Assembly: GCF_003121625.1 (NCBI RefSeq) | Contig: NZ_QDDJ01000006.1 | Span: forward strand, 186,001-250,000 | Direction of reading: 5' to 3' | DNA from: Ornithinimicrobium cavernae | GTDB lineage: Bacteria; Actinomycetota; Actinomycetes; Actinomycetales; Dermatophilaceae | DNA length: 64,000 bases | Shown: in pieces, positions 16,888 to 24,713 of the stretch | Numbering within the stretch: the stretch's first letter is position 1 | How the letters are laid out: the number at the start of each line of letters is the position of its first letter | Program-made: the position numbers and the translations under genes | Notes under the pieces: generated by a model | Seen by the model: the letters and a program-made list of their open reading frames with translations, nothing else | The model's database searches: none | What the model was told of the DNA's origin: nothing

Positions 16888-17381
16888 TCGCGTAAGAGCT
16901 AAACAGGTCTCGGTGCTCGGGTGCGCGCGCCCTCGACAAACTCTGGCTTCGACGACCAGTGCATCCCTCGCGCCGCTTTGAGTGGTCCACGACGGGCTTA
17001 GCCCAGAGCAGTGGTTCGTGCAGATCAGGCTCGTCCCCATCGGCTCCATCCGGTGTGGCCTCATGAGCAAGCAGCGCGTCGCCTTGTGAGGTCGGTTCCC
17101 TAGCGGAAAGCAGCTCGGTGGCGCGGATCTTGACGAGCCCCAACGAGATGACGAAGGACGTCATGATCGAGTCTCGTGGATCGGTGACGAGGAAGACTCT
17201 TTTTGAACATGTCTGGCACAAGCGTCTACTCCGTAGGAAAGCTTGACACGCCGGGTGGACGCGCCAGGTTACGTGACCATCGGGGAGGGGCAGTCGACTG
17301 GTGCGGACCTCACACGCGGGCCCGTCTCCGTGACTCTGTTGGTCGGGCCCCCAGAAGGCCAGTGCTCCCTATACTGACCTG
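16888..17381. other. Stretch without a recognisable gene
   Basis: About 490 bases in which I recognise no gene. A minus-strand frame of 120 codons (16859-17221) crosses it, but its translation shows no known motif and it overlaps the end of the cupin gene, so I do not call it. Local composition is a little less GC-rich than the surroundings, as in the relic regions. The last 12 bases contain the promoter of the GT61 gene. Confidence 0.5.
17370..17375 (+). promoter_or_regulatory. Leaderless -10 element of the GT61 gene
   Basis: TATACT ends exactly six bases before the ATG at 17382, with no ribosome binding site, so transcription should begin at or next to the start codon. Confidence 0.55.
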
Positions 17382-18389
17382 ATGTGGGTCGAGGTGGCAC
17401 CGCCGATGTCGCCGATCGAGCCGGTTGAACTCCAGGTCGTGGCCGACGCCACCCTGACAACCTTCTCCAAGGGCCGACTCCGCGTCGCCTGGCCCCAGCC
17501 CAGACGCTTCGTCACCGGAGCGGTCTATGACGCGACGGGCCGGCTCGTCCCGCAGTCCCAGCGCATCGGCGGACTGCTCAGCGACCACGCCCTGTCTGCG
17601 GACCCCTCGACGCTGCCGCCGTGGGACGGCGGCACCACCGAGCTGCCGGGGACATGGCTGTATGCCGGCACCTGGTTCAACCATTTCGGCCACTTCCTCA
17701 CCGAGACGGTCACGACGATCTGGCCACAGGAGCGCGTCGACGGGCTGGTGGCCCACCCTTTCTGGTTCGGCAGGGAGGCGCTGCCGTGGCAGCGCGCGAT
17801 GCTCGGGCTCCTCGGTCACGCCGCCGCCCCGACCGTGGTCGGTCCGGCGCGGCTCCATGTGGAGCGGCTCCTGGTGCCGACCCGCCCCTACCTGCCCAAC
17901 GGCTACGCGCTGCCCGAGGCAGTGCAGGTCTGGCGCAGGATGGCAGCCGCTGCCACCGCGGGGCAGCAGGGGGAACCTGCGCGCGTGTACCTGTCGAGGA
18001 GCGCCCACCACCGTGCGCTCGAGCAGGCGGGCAGGCCGTCAGCGCGCCGGGCGCACAACGAGGCGGAGGTCGATGAGTTGTTCCGGTCCCGGGGCTATGA
18101 GGTCGTGCACTCCGAGGAGCTGGACGTTGCCGACCAGGTCCGTCTTGCGGCGCGCACGGAGGTGATCGTCGGGCTGAGCGGCTCGGCCCTGCACCTCAGT
18201 GTGTTCGCGCCCCGCGGCATACCCGTCGTGGAGGTCGGTGACGTGCGCGCCCGGCCCCATCCCGTCCGGACCCAGGAGATCCTCACCCAGGCCTGCGGGC
18301 AGCGGCTGGGCTTCCTGCCGTTCACCGGCGAGGCCGACAGCCACGACATCGCGGACCTCTCCCGGCGGCTGGACGAGATGGGGCTGTAA
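17382..18389 (+). CDS. Glycosyltransferase family 61 (DUF563) protein
   Basis: A 335-residue protein with the GT61/DUF563 layout: an N-terminal strand region, WLYAGTWFNHFGHFLTETVTTIWP (the family's N/H-x-H-x-L-x-E motif), then RVYLSRSAHHRALEQ and the C-terminal GLSGSALHLSVFAPRGIPVVEV, which forms the nucleotide-sugar pocket. GT61 enzymes transfer pentoses or other sugars onto glycans or lipids. No transmembrane segment or signal peptide is evident, so it should act in the cytoplasm. It is followed by an SDR gene and faces a methyltransferase-like gene, which may form a small glycan-modifying locus; that link is weak. Confidence 0.85.
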   Translation: MWVEVAPPMSPIEPVELQVVADATLTTFSKGRLRVAWPQPRRFVTGAVYDATGRLVPQSQRIGGLLSDHALSADPSTLPPWDGGTTELPGTWLYAGTWFNHFGHFLTETVTTIWPQERVDGLVAHPFWFGREALPWQRAMLGLLGHAAAPTVVGPARLHVERLLVPTRPYLPNGYALPEAVQVWRRMAAAATAGQQGEPARVYLSRSAHHRALEQAGRPSARRAHNEAEVDELFRSRGYEVVHSEELDVADQVRLAARTEVIVGLSGSALHLSVFAPRGIPVVEVGDVRARPHPVRTQEILTQACGQRLGFLPFTGEADSHDIADLSRRLDEMGL

Positions 18390-18409
18390 AGCGCCCGACG
18401 GCGGACCGC

Positions 18410-18415
18410 TAGTCT
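18410..18415 (+). promoter_or_regulatory. Probable -10 element of the SDR gene at 18423
   Basis: TAGTCT lies seven bases before the ATG and no ribosome binding site is visible, again suggesting a leaderless transcript. Confidence 0.45.
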
Positions 18416-18422
18416 CGGCCGG

Positions 18423-19199
18423 ATGGACTACAGCACGATGTTCCGGTTGGACGGCAAGCACGCGGTGGTGATCGGTTGCGGCGGCATCGGCGCCGAGCTG
18501 GTTGAGGGGCTGGCAGCGCAGGGTGCGCGGCTGACCTGTCTGGACGCCGACGCGGAGGTGGCGGCGCAGGCCGCGGCGCGCGCGTCAGCACACGTTCCGG
18601 CCGGCTCCGGAGAGGCCAACGTCCTCGACGCGGACGGCCTGGCCGCAGTCGCCACCGGCCTGGGAGACGTCGATGTGCTGGTCCTCACAGCGGCGACGAA
18701 CGTGCGCAAGCGGGTGCTGGACTACTCACCCGAGGAGTTCGACCGGGTCGTGGGACTGAACCTGCGCGGGACCTTCAACGCGGTGCGCGCGTTCGGCCCC
18801 GGGATGGCGGCGCGCCAGGGCGGCTCCATCATCGCCCTGAGCTCGATCCGGGCGCTGGCCGTCGAGCCGGGGCAGGGTGTGTATGCCGCCACGAAGGCTG
18901 GCATGGTGCAGCTGCTCCGCGCACTGGCGGCCGAGCTGGGGCCGCAGGGGGTGCGGGTCAACGCCGTGGCCCCGGGCGTCGTGGAGACGCCGCTGACCGA
19001 TCAGATCCGGGCCGATGAGGCCTGGGGTCGGGCGTATGCCGAGAAGAGCGCGCTGGGCCGGTGGGCACGACCCGAGGAGCTGGTCGGTGCGGTCGCCTAC
19101 CTGGCGAGCGACGCCGCGAGCTTCGTCACCGGCAGCCAGCTGCTGGTCGACGGTGGCTGGACGGCGATCGACGGCCGCTTCACGCCGCCCTTCGGCTGA
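18423..19199 (+). CDS. SDR family NAD(P)-dependent oxidoreductase
   Basis: A classical short-chain dehydrogenase of 258 residues. The cofactor loop reads VVIGCGGIGAEL instead of the usual TGxxxGIG, so the first Gly motif is modified. The rest is canonical: D-x-LVLTAATN in place of NNAG, the catalytic Ser in IIALSSIRAL, YAATKAG (Tyr-x3-Lys), and VNAVAPGVVETPL. An acidic residue follows the second strand (CLDADAE), which favours NAD over NADP. The C-terminus ends LLVDGGWTAIDGRF. Substrate unknown; probable sugar or alcohol dehydrogenase. Confidence 0.88.
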   Translation: MDYSTMFRLDGKHAVVIGCGGIGAELVEGLAAQGARLTCLDADAEVAAQAAARASAHVPAGSGEANVLDADGLAAVATGLGDVDVLVLTAATNVRKRVLDYSPEEFDRVVGLNLRGTFNAVRAFGPGMAARQGGSIIALSSIRALAVEPGQGVYAATKAGMVQLLRALAAELGPQGVRVNAVAPGVVETPLTDQIRADEAWGRAYAEKSALGRWARPEELVGAVAYLASDAASFVTGSQLLVDGGWTAIDGRFTPPFG

Positions 19200-19217
19200 C
19201 CTCCCCCGGGGCACCGC

Positions 19218-20081
19218 TCAGCGACGGCGTCGCTCGATCCGCTGGCGCAGGCGGCGCCAGCGGGTCCGTGGCTTGATCGCGCGCCGTGTCGCGTCAGCGA
19301 GCGCGAGGACACGGTCCGCCGGGCTCAGCGCCGCGGGCTCCTGCCCGGCCAGGTCAGCGGTCGCCCGCCGGGCGACCATCTGGTGGGCCCGGCCTCCCCT
19401 CAGTCGGGCGCGCTCGGCCACCAGCCAGCGCCAGAAGTCCGGTGCCAGGGCCTGCGCGGGCGCCACGGCGATCGTCCTCCCCAGGATCTCGGGCGGCACC
19501 TCCTGCGGATCGGGGGTGACCCACTCGGCGACGATCTGGTCGTAGGCCTCGCTCAGGACGCGACTGTTCCGGTCCAGGCCGAGCACCAGGACGGTCCCGG
19601 TCGGTGTTGTGTCGACCGGCACGCAGGTCAGGTCCGGGCGGTAGCGGGCAAGCACCGGGATCATCTTGAAGACGTCACCCGTCCAGGCCGTCGTGTGGCG
19701 CTCCCGGGCAGCCTCCTCGTGGTTGCGGGGAAGCATGTCGTCGAGGACCACGACCGTCCCGGGGTGGCTGTGTCGCTCGACGTTGATGAAGTCACGGAGC
19801 ACGAACTCGAACAGGTGCATCCCGTCGATGAACGCCAGGTCGACCACGCGGTCGGGAAGGTGTCGCAGCGGGTCGGGCCTTGCAAAGAAGTCATCGCTGG
19901 TCGCGGTGACGAACTCCAGGTCGCAGCTGATTGGCTCGGTCACGCGGTTGACCGGGTCCACCGCCACCGATGGGGTGCGGGACAGCGCGAGGCTCTGACC
20001 GGTGTACGCCCCGATCTCGAGGTAGCCGCGGGGCTCCACCAGCTCGTGCAGCCCCGCGAGGAGCTCGTGCCTACTCGTCAT
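19218..20081 (-). CDS. Class I SAM-dependent methyltransferase-like protein
   Basis: A 287-residue protein with a Rossmann-type methyltransferase core: YLEIGAYTGQSLALS (glycine-rich SAM loop), a second-strand acidic residue in VAVDPVN, VVDLAFIDGMHLFEFVLRDF and TVVVLDDMLPRN. The layout is like Methyltransf_24 proteins found in glycan and antibiotic loci. The start at 20081 is preceded by AAGGGAG at good distance; the longer frame to 20126 has no such site. The C-terminal 70 residues are Arg-rich and probably not part of the catalytic domain. It converges with the SDR gene. The methyl acceptor is unknown. Confidence 0.75.
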   Translation of the reverse strand: MTSRHELLAGLHELVEPRGYLEIGAYTGQSLALSRTPSVAVDPVNRVTEPISCDLEFVTATSDDFFARPDPLRHLPDRVVDLAFIDGMHLFEFVLRDFINVERHSHPGTVVVLDDMLPRNHEEAARERHTTAWTGDVFKMIPVLARYRPDLTCVPVDTTPTGTVLVLGLDRNSRVLSEAYDQIVAEWVTPDPQEVPPEILGRTIAVAPAQALAPDFWRWLVAERARLRGGRAHQMVARRATADLAGQEPAALSPADRVLALADATRRAIKPRTRWRRLRQRIERRRR

Positions 20082-20194
20082 GCGGACCACTCCCTTGCCG
20101 GTCGGCGCCGAGTGGTTCCTCGCCACCGTTGCGCGACCCTACCGCGACCGGCTGCGCCCCGTCCGGGCGTGACGATCTGCAGGCCTGAGGTTGG

Positions 20195-21223
20195 ATGGCT
20201 GCTGTGATCCTCTTCCCAGAGCCGCTGCGCCCCGGCGACCGCATCGGCGTCACCAGTCCCTCCAGCGGTGTGCCGCAGCGGCTCCGTCCCCGGCTGGAGT
20301 TCGCCGTCGAGTGGTTGCGGGACCGCGGGTTCGACGTCGTTGTCGGGGAGTGCATGGACGGTGACTCCTCGCACGTGAGCGCACCGGCGGTGGACCGGGC
20401 GGCCGAGCTGCAGCGCATGCTCATCGACCCGGCGATCCGGGCGGTCGTCCCTCCGTGGGGTGGCGAGACGGGGATCGACCTGCTGGACCTGCTGGACTGG
20501 GAGGCGCTCGCCGCGGCGGCGCCGACCTGGCTGGTCGGCTTCAGCGACCTCAGCACCCTCATGGTGCCGCTGACGCTCCGCACCGGGTGGGCCACACTGC
20601 ACGGTGCCAACCTGATGGACACGCCCTACTCCCCGGCCGAGGGTCTCCGGCACTGGACCGACGTCGCAGCGACCCGGACCTCGGTGACGCAGCAGGCGAG
20701 CGGCACCTACCGGACCGGAGACTTCGATGACTGGGAGGCTGACCCCCGCGCCACGGCATACTCACTGGAGGGGCGCGGCACCTGGGAGGTGGCCGACGGG
20801 GACGAGGTCGAGGTGAGTGGCCGGTTGATCGGTGGGTGCATCGAGGTGATCAGCAGACTGACCGGCACCCCGTTCGGTGGGGTGCCGGCGTTCGGGCGGC
20901 AGTATGCCGAGGAGGGGCTGATCGTGTATCTCGAGGCGGCCGAGGCGCCGGCCTTCGAGATCTGCCGTGCGCTGCACGGGCTGCGGCTCGCCGGGTGGTT
21001 CGAGCACGCGAACGCGATCCTGATCGGCCGCACGAGTGCGCCCTCCTCGGACGGGTTCACCCAGCGCGAGGCGGTGCTCGACGCGCTGGAGGACCTGGAC
21101 CTGCCGATCGTCTTCGACGTCGAGTGCGGTCACGTCGCGCCGTACCTGCCGCTGGTCAACGGTGCCCTGGCGCACCTGACCGTCACCGACAACGAGCGCC
21201 GGATCGTGCAGGAGCTGCGCTAG
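20195..21223 (+). CDS. Peptidase S66 family (LD-carboxypeptidase/MccF-like)
   Basis: A 342-residue protein of the S66 family, serine peptidases that remove the terminal D-Ala from the L,D-bond of muropeptides (LdcA) or detoxify microcin C-type nucleotide peptides (MccF). The N-terminal RPGDRIGVTSPSSG, the oxyanion region AVVPPWGGETGIDLLD and the nucleophile elbow LVGFSDLSTL (Ser) are visible; the later Glu and His occur in the IVFDVECGHVAPYLPLVNG block. The long insertion after HGANLMD resembles MccF more than LdcA, so a self-immunity or detoxification role is possible. It converges with and overlaps the next gene by 4 nt. Confidence 0.85.
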   Translation: MAAVILFPEPLRPGDRIGVTSPSSGVPQRLRPRLEFAVEWLRDRGFDVVVGECMDGDSSHVSAPAVDRAAELQRMLIDPAIRAVVPPWGGETGIDLLDLLDWEALAAAAPTWLVGFSDLSTLMVPLTLRTGWATLHGANLMDTPYSPAEGLRHWTDVAATRTSVTQQASGTYRTGDFDDWEADPRATAYSLEGRGTWEVADGDEVEVSGRLIGGCIEVISRLTGTPFGGVPAFGRQYAEEGLIVYLEAAEAPAFEICRALHGLRLAGWFEHANAILIGRTSAPSSDGFTQREAVLDALEDLDLPIVFDVECGHVAPYLPLVNGALAHLTVTDNERRIVQELR

Positions 21224-21654
21224 TCGGCGGCGAGCGGCCCGTTGCTCGGGCGCTCGGTGAGGACGGGCAGCTCGACGAAGTCGGTGCAGAAGCCCGTCCT
21301 GTCGAACACGAATCGAATGGGCTGCGGCATGCGGGCCAGGCCCTCCGCGGTGCTCAGGTCGCGCACCGCCCCCAGTCCCAGGACCCTTCCGCGCCACAGC
21401 ATCCGGGCACGGCCGGAGGCACGGATGTTCTTGAGCCACTGCACCTCCGGGCCGTAGGTCAGCGCGATCGTCACGGCGTCCCCCTCGCGGAAGGCCAGCA
21501 GCGGTGTGCGGTGCACCTTTCCGGTCCGGCGGCCGGCGTGCTCGAGCGCCACGAACCAGCCGAGACCGGCCAGGTTGCGCAGCACGGGGTTGGCGAAGCG
21601 GTTGACGTAGGGCGTCACACTCAGCGGAGCGGGCATGGTTCCAGCATCACCCAT
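21220..21654 (-). CDS. Deazaflavin (F420)-dependent nitroreductase family protein (DUF385)
   Basis: A 144-residue protein with the split beta-barrel of the F420-dependent Ddn/DUF385 family: VALEHAGRRTGKVHRTPLLAF (family pattern LTTxGRKSGxxRxxPL), TYGPEVQWLKNIRASGRARM. These proteins bind reduced F420 and act on quinones, nitro compounds or unknown substrates. ATG at 21636 (six codons in) has a better placed GGAA than 21654. It lies just downstream of the F420-dependent glucose-6-phosphate dehydrogenase gene on the same strand, so cofactor supply and use may be co-expressed. Confidence 0.85.
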   Translation of the reverse strand: MGDAGTMPAPLSVTPYVNRFANPVLRNLAGLGWFVALEHAGRRTGKVHRTPLLAFREGDAVTIALTYGPEVQWLKNIRASGRARMLWRGRVLGLGAVRDLSTAEGLARMPQPIRFVFDRTGFCTDFVELPVLTERPSNGPLAAD

Positions 21655-21686
21655 GAGCGCCGGTCTCGCCCAGCAGCGAGGCCCCG

Positions 21687-22700
21687 TCAGCCGAGGTCGC
21701 GCAGGCGTGGCGCGAGGTCCTCCTCGAACTGGGTGAGGAACCGCTCCTGGTCGTGCCCGGGGCCGTGGAAGACGAGGTGGTTGAAGCCGGCCTCGACGTA
21801 GGGCCGCACCTGCTCGGCCACCTCGTCGGGGTCGGCCGAGACGATCCAGCGCTTGGCAACCTGCTCGATCGGCAGCTCGTCGGCGAAGCGTTCCATCTCG
21901 ATGGGGTCCTCGATGCTGTGCTTCTGCTCCGGTGTCAGGGACAGCGGTGCCCAGAAGCGGGTGTTCTCCAGGGCGGCGTCGGCGTCGCGGTCGTAGGACA
22001 GCTTGATCTCGATCATCCGGTCGATGGAGTCGCTGGGACGCTCAGCCTTGTGGAGTCCCTCCTCGACGGCGGGCAGCAGCTTGTCGGTGTACAGCTCCAT
22101 GCCCTTGCCCGAGGTGCAGATGAAGCCGTCACCGGACCGTCCGGCATACCGGGCGACGAGGGGTCCACCGGCGGCGACGTAGACGGGCACGCCGTCCTCG
22201 GGCACGTCGTAGATGCTGGCGCCGGCCGTGCGGTAGTAGTCGCCCTCGAAGTCGACCCGGTCGCCCGTCCAGAGCTCGCGCATCAGCCGGACCGCCTCGC
22301 GCAACCGGGCGAACCGCTCCTTGAACTCGGGCCACTCACCCTGCAGGCCCCCGGTGGCGATCTCGTTGAGTGCCTCTCCGGTGCCGACGCCGAGGACGAC
22401 GCGGTCGGGGAACAGGCAGCCCATCGTGGCGAAGGCCTGCGCGACCACGGCCGGGTTGTAGCGGAAGGTCGGGGTCATCACCGAGGTGCCCAGCACGAGC
22501 CGCTCGGTGCGTGCTCCGACCGCGGACATCCACGCGATCGCGAACGGCGCGTGCCCCCCGTTGTGCCGCCAGGGCTGGAAGTGGTCGCTGACGAACGCCG
22601 AGTCCATCCCGTGGGACTCCGCCGCCACCCCGAGGTCCACCAGCTCCCGCGGCCCGAACTGCTCGGCCGACGCCTTGTATCCCAGCTTCAGTGCGCTCAC
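21687..22700 (-). CDS. fgd: F420-dependent glucose-6-phosphate dehydrogenase
   Basis: A luciferase-like TIM-barrel enzyme that oxidises glucose-6-phosphate to 6-phosphogluconolactone while reducing coenzyme F420. [17 protein letters not shown] at the N-terminus, [20 protein letters not shown] with the catalytic His of the DHFxPW motif, [19 protein letters not shown], and VGTGEALNE match Fgd1 throughout. I choose the GTG at 22700 (337 residues, as in mycobacterial Fgd) rather than 22709, because GGAAG lies about ten bases before it. It is the F420 reduction source for the neighbouring DUF385 protein and shows that this organism makes F420. Confidence 0.92.
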   Translation of the reverse strand: MSALKLGYKASAEQFGPRELVDLGVAAESHGMDSAFVSDHFQPWRHNGGHAPFAIAWMSAVGARTERLVLGTSVMTPTFRYNPAVVAQAFATMGCLFPDRVVLGVGTGEALNEIATGGLQGEWPEFKERFARLREAVRLMRELWTGDRVDFEGDYYRTAGASIYDVPEDGVPVYVAAGGPLVARYAGRSGDGFICTSGKGMELYTDKLLPAVEEGLHKAERPSDSIDRMIEIKLSYDRDADAALENTRFWAPLSLTPEQKHSIEDPIEMERFADELPIEQVAKRWIVSADPDEVAEQVRPYVEAGFNHLVFHGPGHDQERFLTQFEEDLAPRLRDLG

Positions 22701-22754
22701 GGTCGCCACTCTTCCACAGGCTCCCGGTCCCGGGGCGGGCGTGCTGGCAGTCGC

Positions 22755-23057
22755 TGCCGACGGCCACCGGGTTGACCCAGGTCAGCCCGGGGAAGCGTGC
22801 GAAGTCGGAGTCGGCACTGACCAGCGGCACGGCGTGCTCGACCGCCAGTGCGGCCAGGACGGTATCCGGGACGAGGTGGCCGGTGGCGCCGTGGGCTCTC
22901 ATCAGACCCGCGGCGAGAGACCACGTCGCTGCCCCTGGAGCCGGCACCCAGGCCACGGGGACAGCCAGCCAGTCCGAGGCGATGCCACCGCGTCCTCGGC
23001 CGACAGCGGGTCCCGCATGATCCGGGGGGTGCGTGGCGATCCGCACGAGAGCGGCAA
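22755..23057 (-). pseudogene. Relic of a PIN-domain toxin gene (vapC-like)
   Basis: The minus strand reads LAALVRIATHP, then RIMRDPLSAEDAV in a shifted frame, then back to SDWLAVPVAWVPAPG and on to LVPDTVLAALAVEHAVPLVS and [18 protein letters not shown]. This is the C-terminal two thirds of a VapC ribonuclease, including the conserved late acidic residues (PDTVLAALA, SADSDFARFPGL). Two compensating frameshifts, loss of the N-terminal catalytic Asp and absence of the usual stop show that it is dead. No vapB antitoxin gene remains. The lost 5' end is replaced at about 23060 by a pxpC fragment. Confidence 0.75.
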
Positions 23058-23064
23058 GGGTCTG

Positions 23065-23150
23065 GGTAGCCGCCGGTCACCGGGTGGTCGGCCAGGAAGG
23101 TTACCGGCGGGCCCGACCACTGCAGTTGCACCGTGCCTCCCCGACAGGGC
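23065..23150 (-). pseudogene. Fragment of a pxpC/kipA gene
   Basis: About 85 bases on the minus strand encode a piece reading GGTVQLQWSGPP then VTFLADHPVTGGYP. The intact pxpC at 24714-25562 has GAVQMPPSGLP then VLFLADHPVTGGYP at the matching place, and the first 33 bases are nearly identical at DNA level (compare 24811-24844). It is an isolated scrap wedged between the vapC and marR relics, not a gene. Confidence 0.75.
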
Positions 23151-23166
23151 ACGTCGGTGACACGCG

Positions 23167-23172
23167 TAACCT
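23167..23172 (+). promoter_or_regulatory. Surviving -10 element of the marR relic
   Basis: TAACCT ends six bases before the former ATG at 23179, the same leaderless geometry seen at intact genes in this window, so the promoter appears to have outlived the gene. Confidence 0.4.
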
Positions 23173-23178
23173 GAGACG

Positions 23179-23365
23179 ATGACTTCCCGCGATCCGATCG
23201 CGGAGGCGCACAGAATGTCGGGCGGGGAGGGTAGGAGTCTGCTGACGGAATGGCCATGGTCACATTGCTCGTTCGCGTCAGGCAGTTCTTCGCGGGGGGA
23301 TCGACGCGGTGCTGCGGCCGCTGGTCTGCTGCTCGCCCGCTACGAGGTCTTGTCGGTTGACGTAG
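23179..23365 (+). pseudogene. Relic of a MarR family regulator gene
   Basis: The start MTSRDPIAEAHRM is intact, then two frameshifts follow: ADGMAMVTLLVRVRQFFAG, IDAVLRPL and LLLARYEVLS lie in successive frames. This is the beginning of the common actinobacterial MarR protein (DPIAEAxxxWxxHG, DGMAxVTSxxRxQQ, LRPxGLxFARYEVL). The winged-helix body and C-terminus are missing; the sequence jumps into the mutase relic at about 23370. Confidence 0.7.
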
Positions 23366-23371
23366 GGACTC

Positions 23372-23818
23372 CTCCATCATCGAGCCCCTCACCGAACTCG
23401 TCGAGGACGCTGTGCCGGCCGTGTACGACCCGGTCTGCGAGCGGGTTGTGGCCGCCATGGAGACTGGCTATCAGCGCGGCCGTATCCAGGAGGAGTTTGA
23501 TGGCCTATGAGCGCCGTAAGTACGACGGTCCCTGCCGATCGGCGTCGACACCTTCCGTGCCCCGGAGTCCGAGCCGCGAGCCGATCGTCGTCGAGCTGTC
23601 CCGGACCACGAACGAAATGGTGTGCCAACTCACCCGAGTCCAACGTCCCCCAGCACCACGCGCAGGAGGCCCTCGAACGACTCAAGGCCGCGACCTGGGC
23701 CGATGGCAAGGTCTTCGCCGTCCTGATGGACGCCGCCCGGGTCTGCTCGCCCTCGTACAGATCACCGAGGCATTCTTCGAGGCCGACGGCCAATACCGAC
23801 GAAGAATGTTAAGCGACC
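23372..23818 (+). pseudogene. Relic of an icmF-like acyl-CoA mutase, C-terminal end
   Basis: Pieces in three frames spell the C-terminus of a fused isobutyryl/methylmalonyl-CoA mutase: IIEPLTELVEDAVPAVYDPV and VVAAMETGYQRGRIQEE, then MAYERRKYDG, GVDTFRAPESE, VELSRTTNE, QEALERLKAATWADGKVFAV with LMDAARVCS, and finally LVQITEAFFEADGQYRRRM. GYQRGRIQEE, I/VGVxTF and GQYRRxM are hallmarks of IcmF. At least four frameshifts are needed and the whole N-terminal part is gone. It is unrelated in position to the intact mutase at 853. Confidence 0.8.
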
Positions 23819-23880
23819 CGTGCCGCTCAGCTGGCAAGCAATGACTTCCCGGACCAACAGACAACGAGAGGTAAAACAAC

Positions 23881-24642
23881 GTGAACGTAGAAGGAACCGC
23901 TGGGATCGTGACCGGTGCGTGCTCCGGGTTGGGTGCCAGCACCGCGCGGGCACTGGCAGCCAGAGGAGTTCAGGTCTACGGCTTCGATCTGCCCCCAGCG
24001 GTGGAGCAGATGGGCGACTGTAGCGAGGGCATAACCTACCTGGCCGTCGATGTCTGTGACCCACAGATGGTTGAAGAGGCCGTCAGCCAAGCCGCGTCGG
24101 GCGCCGAGCCGCTGCGGACGGTGGTCAACTGTGCTGGCATCGGACCTTCCATGAGGATCCTCGGCAGGAAGGGCACCCACGATCTGGACCTATACGCCAA
24201 GGTGGTGCAGGTGAACCTGATCGGGACCTTCAATGTCCTGACGCTCGCCTCGGCGCAGATCGCCAAGACCGAGGCCCTTGAGAGCGGACAGCGGGGCGTG
24301 ATCGTCAACACTGCGTCCGTGGCGGCCTACGAGGGTCAAGTCGGCCAGGCGGCCTACGCCTCATCCAAGGGAGGCGTCGTCGGGCTTAACCTGGCAGCGG
24401 CGCGCGACCTCGCGCAGTACGGCATCCGGGTGAACTGCATCGCGCCGGGGATCATCGAAACGCCTATGCTCGCCACGGTCTCCGAGGAGTTCCGTCATGG
24501 CCTGGCCGAGGGGATTCCCTTCCCGAAGCGGCTCGGCAGCCCGGACGAGTTTGCCAGTCTTGCCCTCTTCCTCATCGAGCACGACTACATAAACGGTGAA
24601 ATTATCCGCCTGGATGGTGCCCTGCGAATGAACCCCCGCTGA
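23881..24642 (+). CDS. SDR oxidoreductase of the HSD10 (3-hydroxyacyl-CoA dehydrogenase) type
   Basis: A 253-residue short-chain dehydrogenase with an intact TGACSGLGAST cofactor loop, GFDLPP (Asp after strand 2, so NAD), VDVCDP, NCAGIG, the catalytic Ser in VNTASVAAYEG, YASSKGG (Tyr-x3-Lys) and APGIIETPM. The EGQVGQAAYASSKGGVVGLNL block and the long LVQVNLIGTFNVLTLA helix are those of type 10 hydroxyacyl-CoA dehydrogenases, which oxidise branched or steroid 3-hydroxyacyl-CoAs. GTG start with GAGAGG eight bases upstream. It would fit between hydratase and cleavage enzyme of the first cluster, but it stands alone 8 kb away. Confidence 0.88.
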   Translation: MNVEGTAGIVTGACSGLGASTARALAARGVQVYGFDLPPAVEQMGDCSEGITYLAVDVCDPQMVEEAVSQAASGAEPLRTVVNCAGIGPSMRILGRKGTHDLDLYAKVVQVNLIGTFNVLTLASAQIAKTEALESGQRGVIVNTASVAAYEGQVGQAAYASSKGGVVGLNLAAARDLAQYGIRVNCIAPGIIETPMLATVSEEFRHGLAEGIPFPKRLGSPDEFASLALFLIEHDYINGEIIRLDGALRMNPR

Positions 24643-24713
24643 ACGCCTCTCCAAACCGCCTACGAAGTCCCAACTTGGCGAAGACGCCCATCAAAGTACG
24701 GGTCTCGCGAACC

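Noticed and set aside
16859-17221. 120-codon minus-strand frame
   Set aside because: No recognisable motif, no ribosome binding site, and overlap with the end of the cupin gene.
15528-23880. Genomic island or prophage edge
   Set aside because: Although relics cluster here, I see no integrase, transposase, att-like repeats or phage genes; tRNA genes lie far away. Gene decay explains the region without mobile elements.
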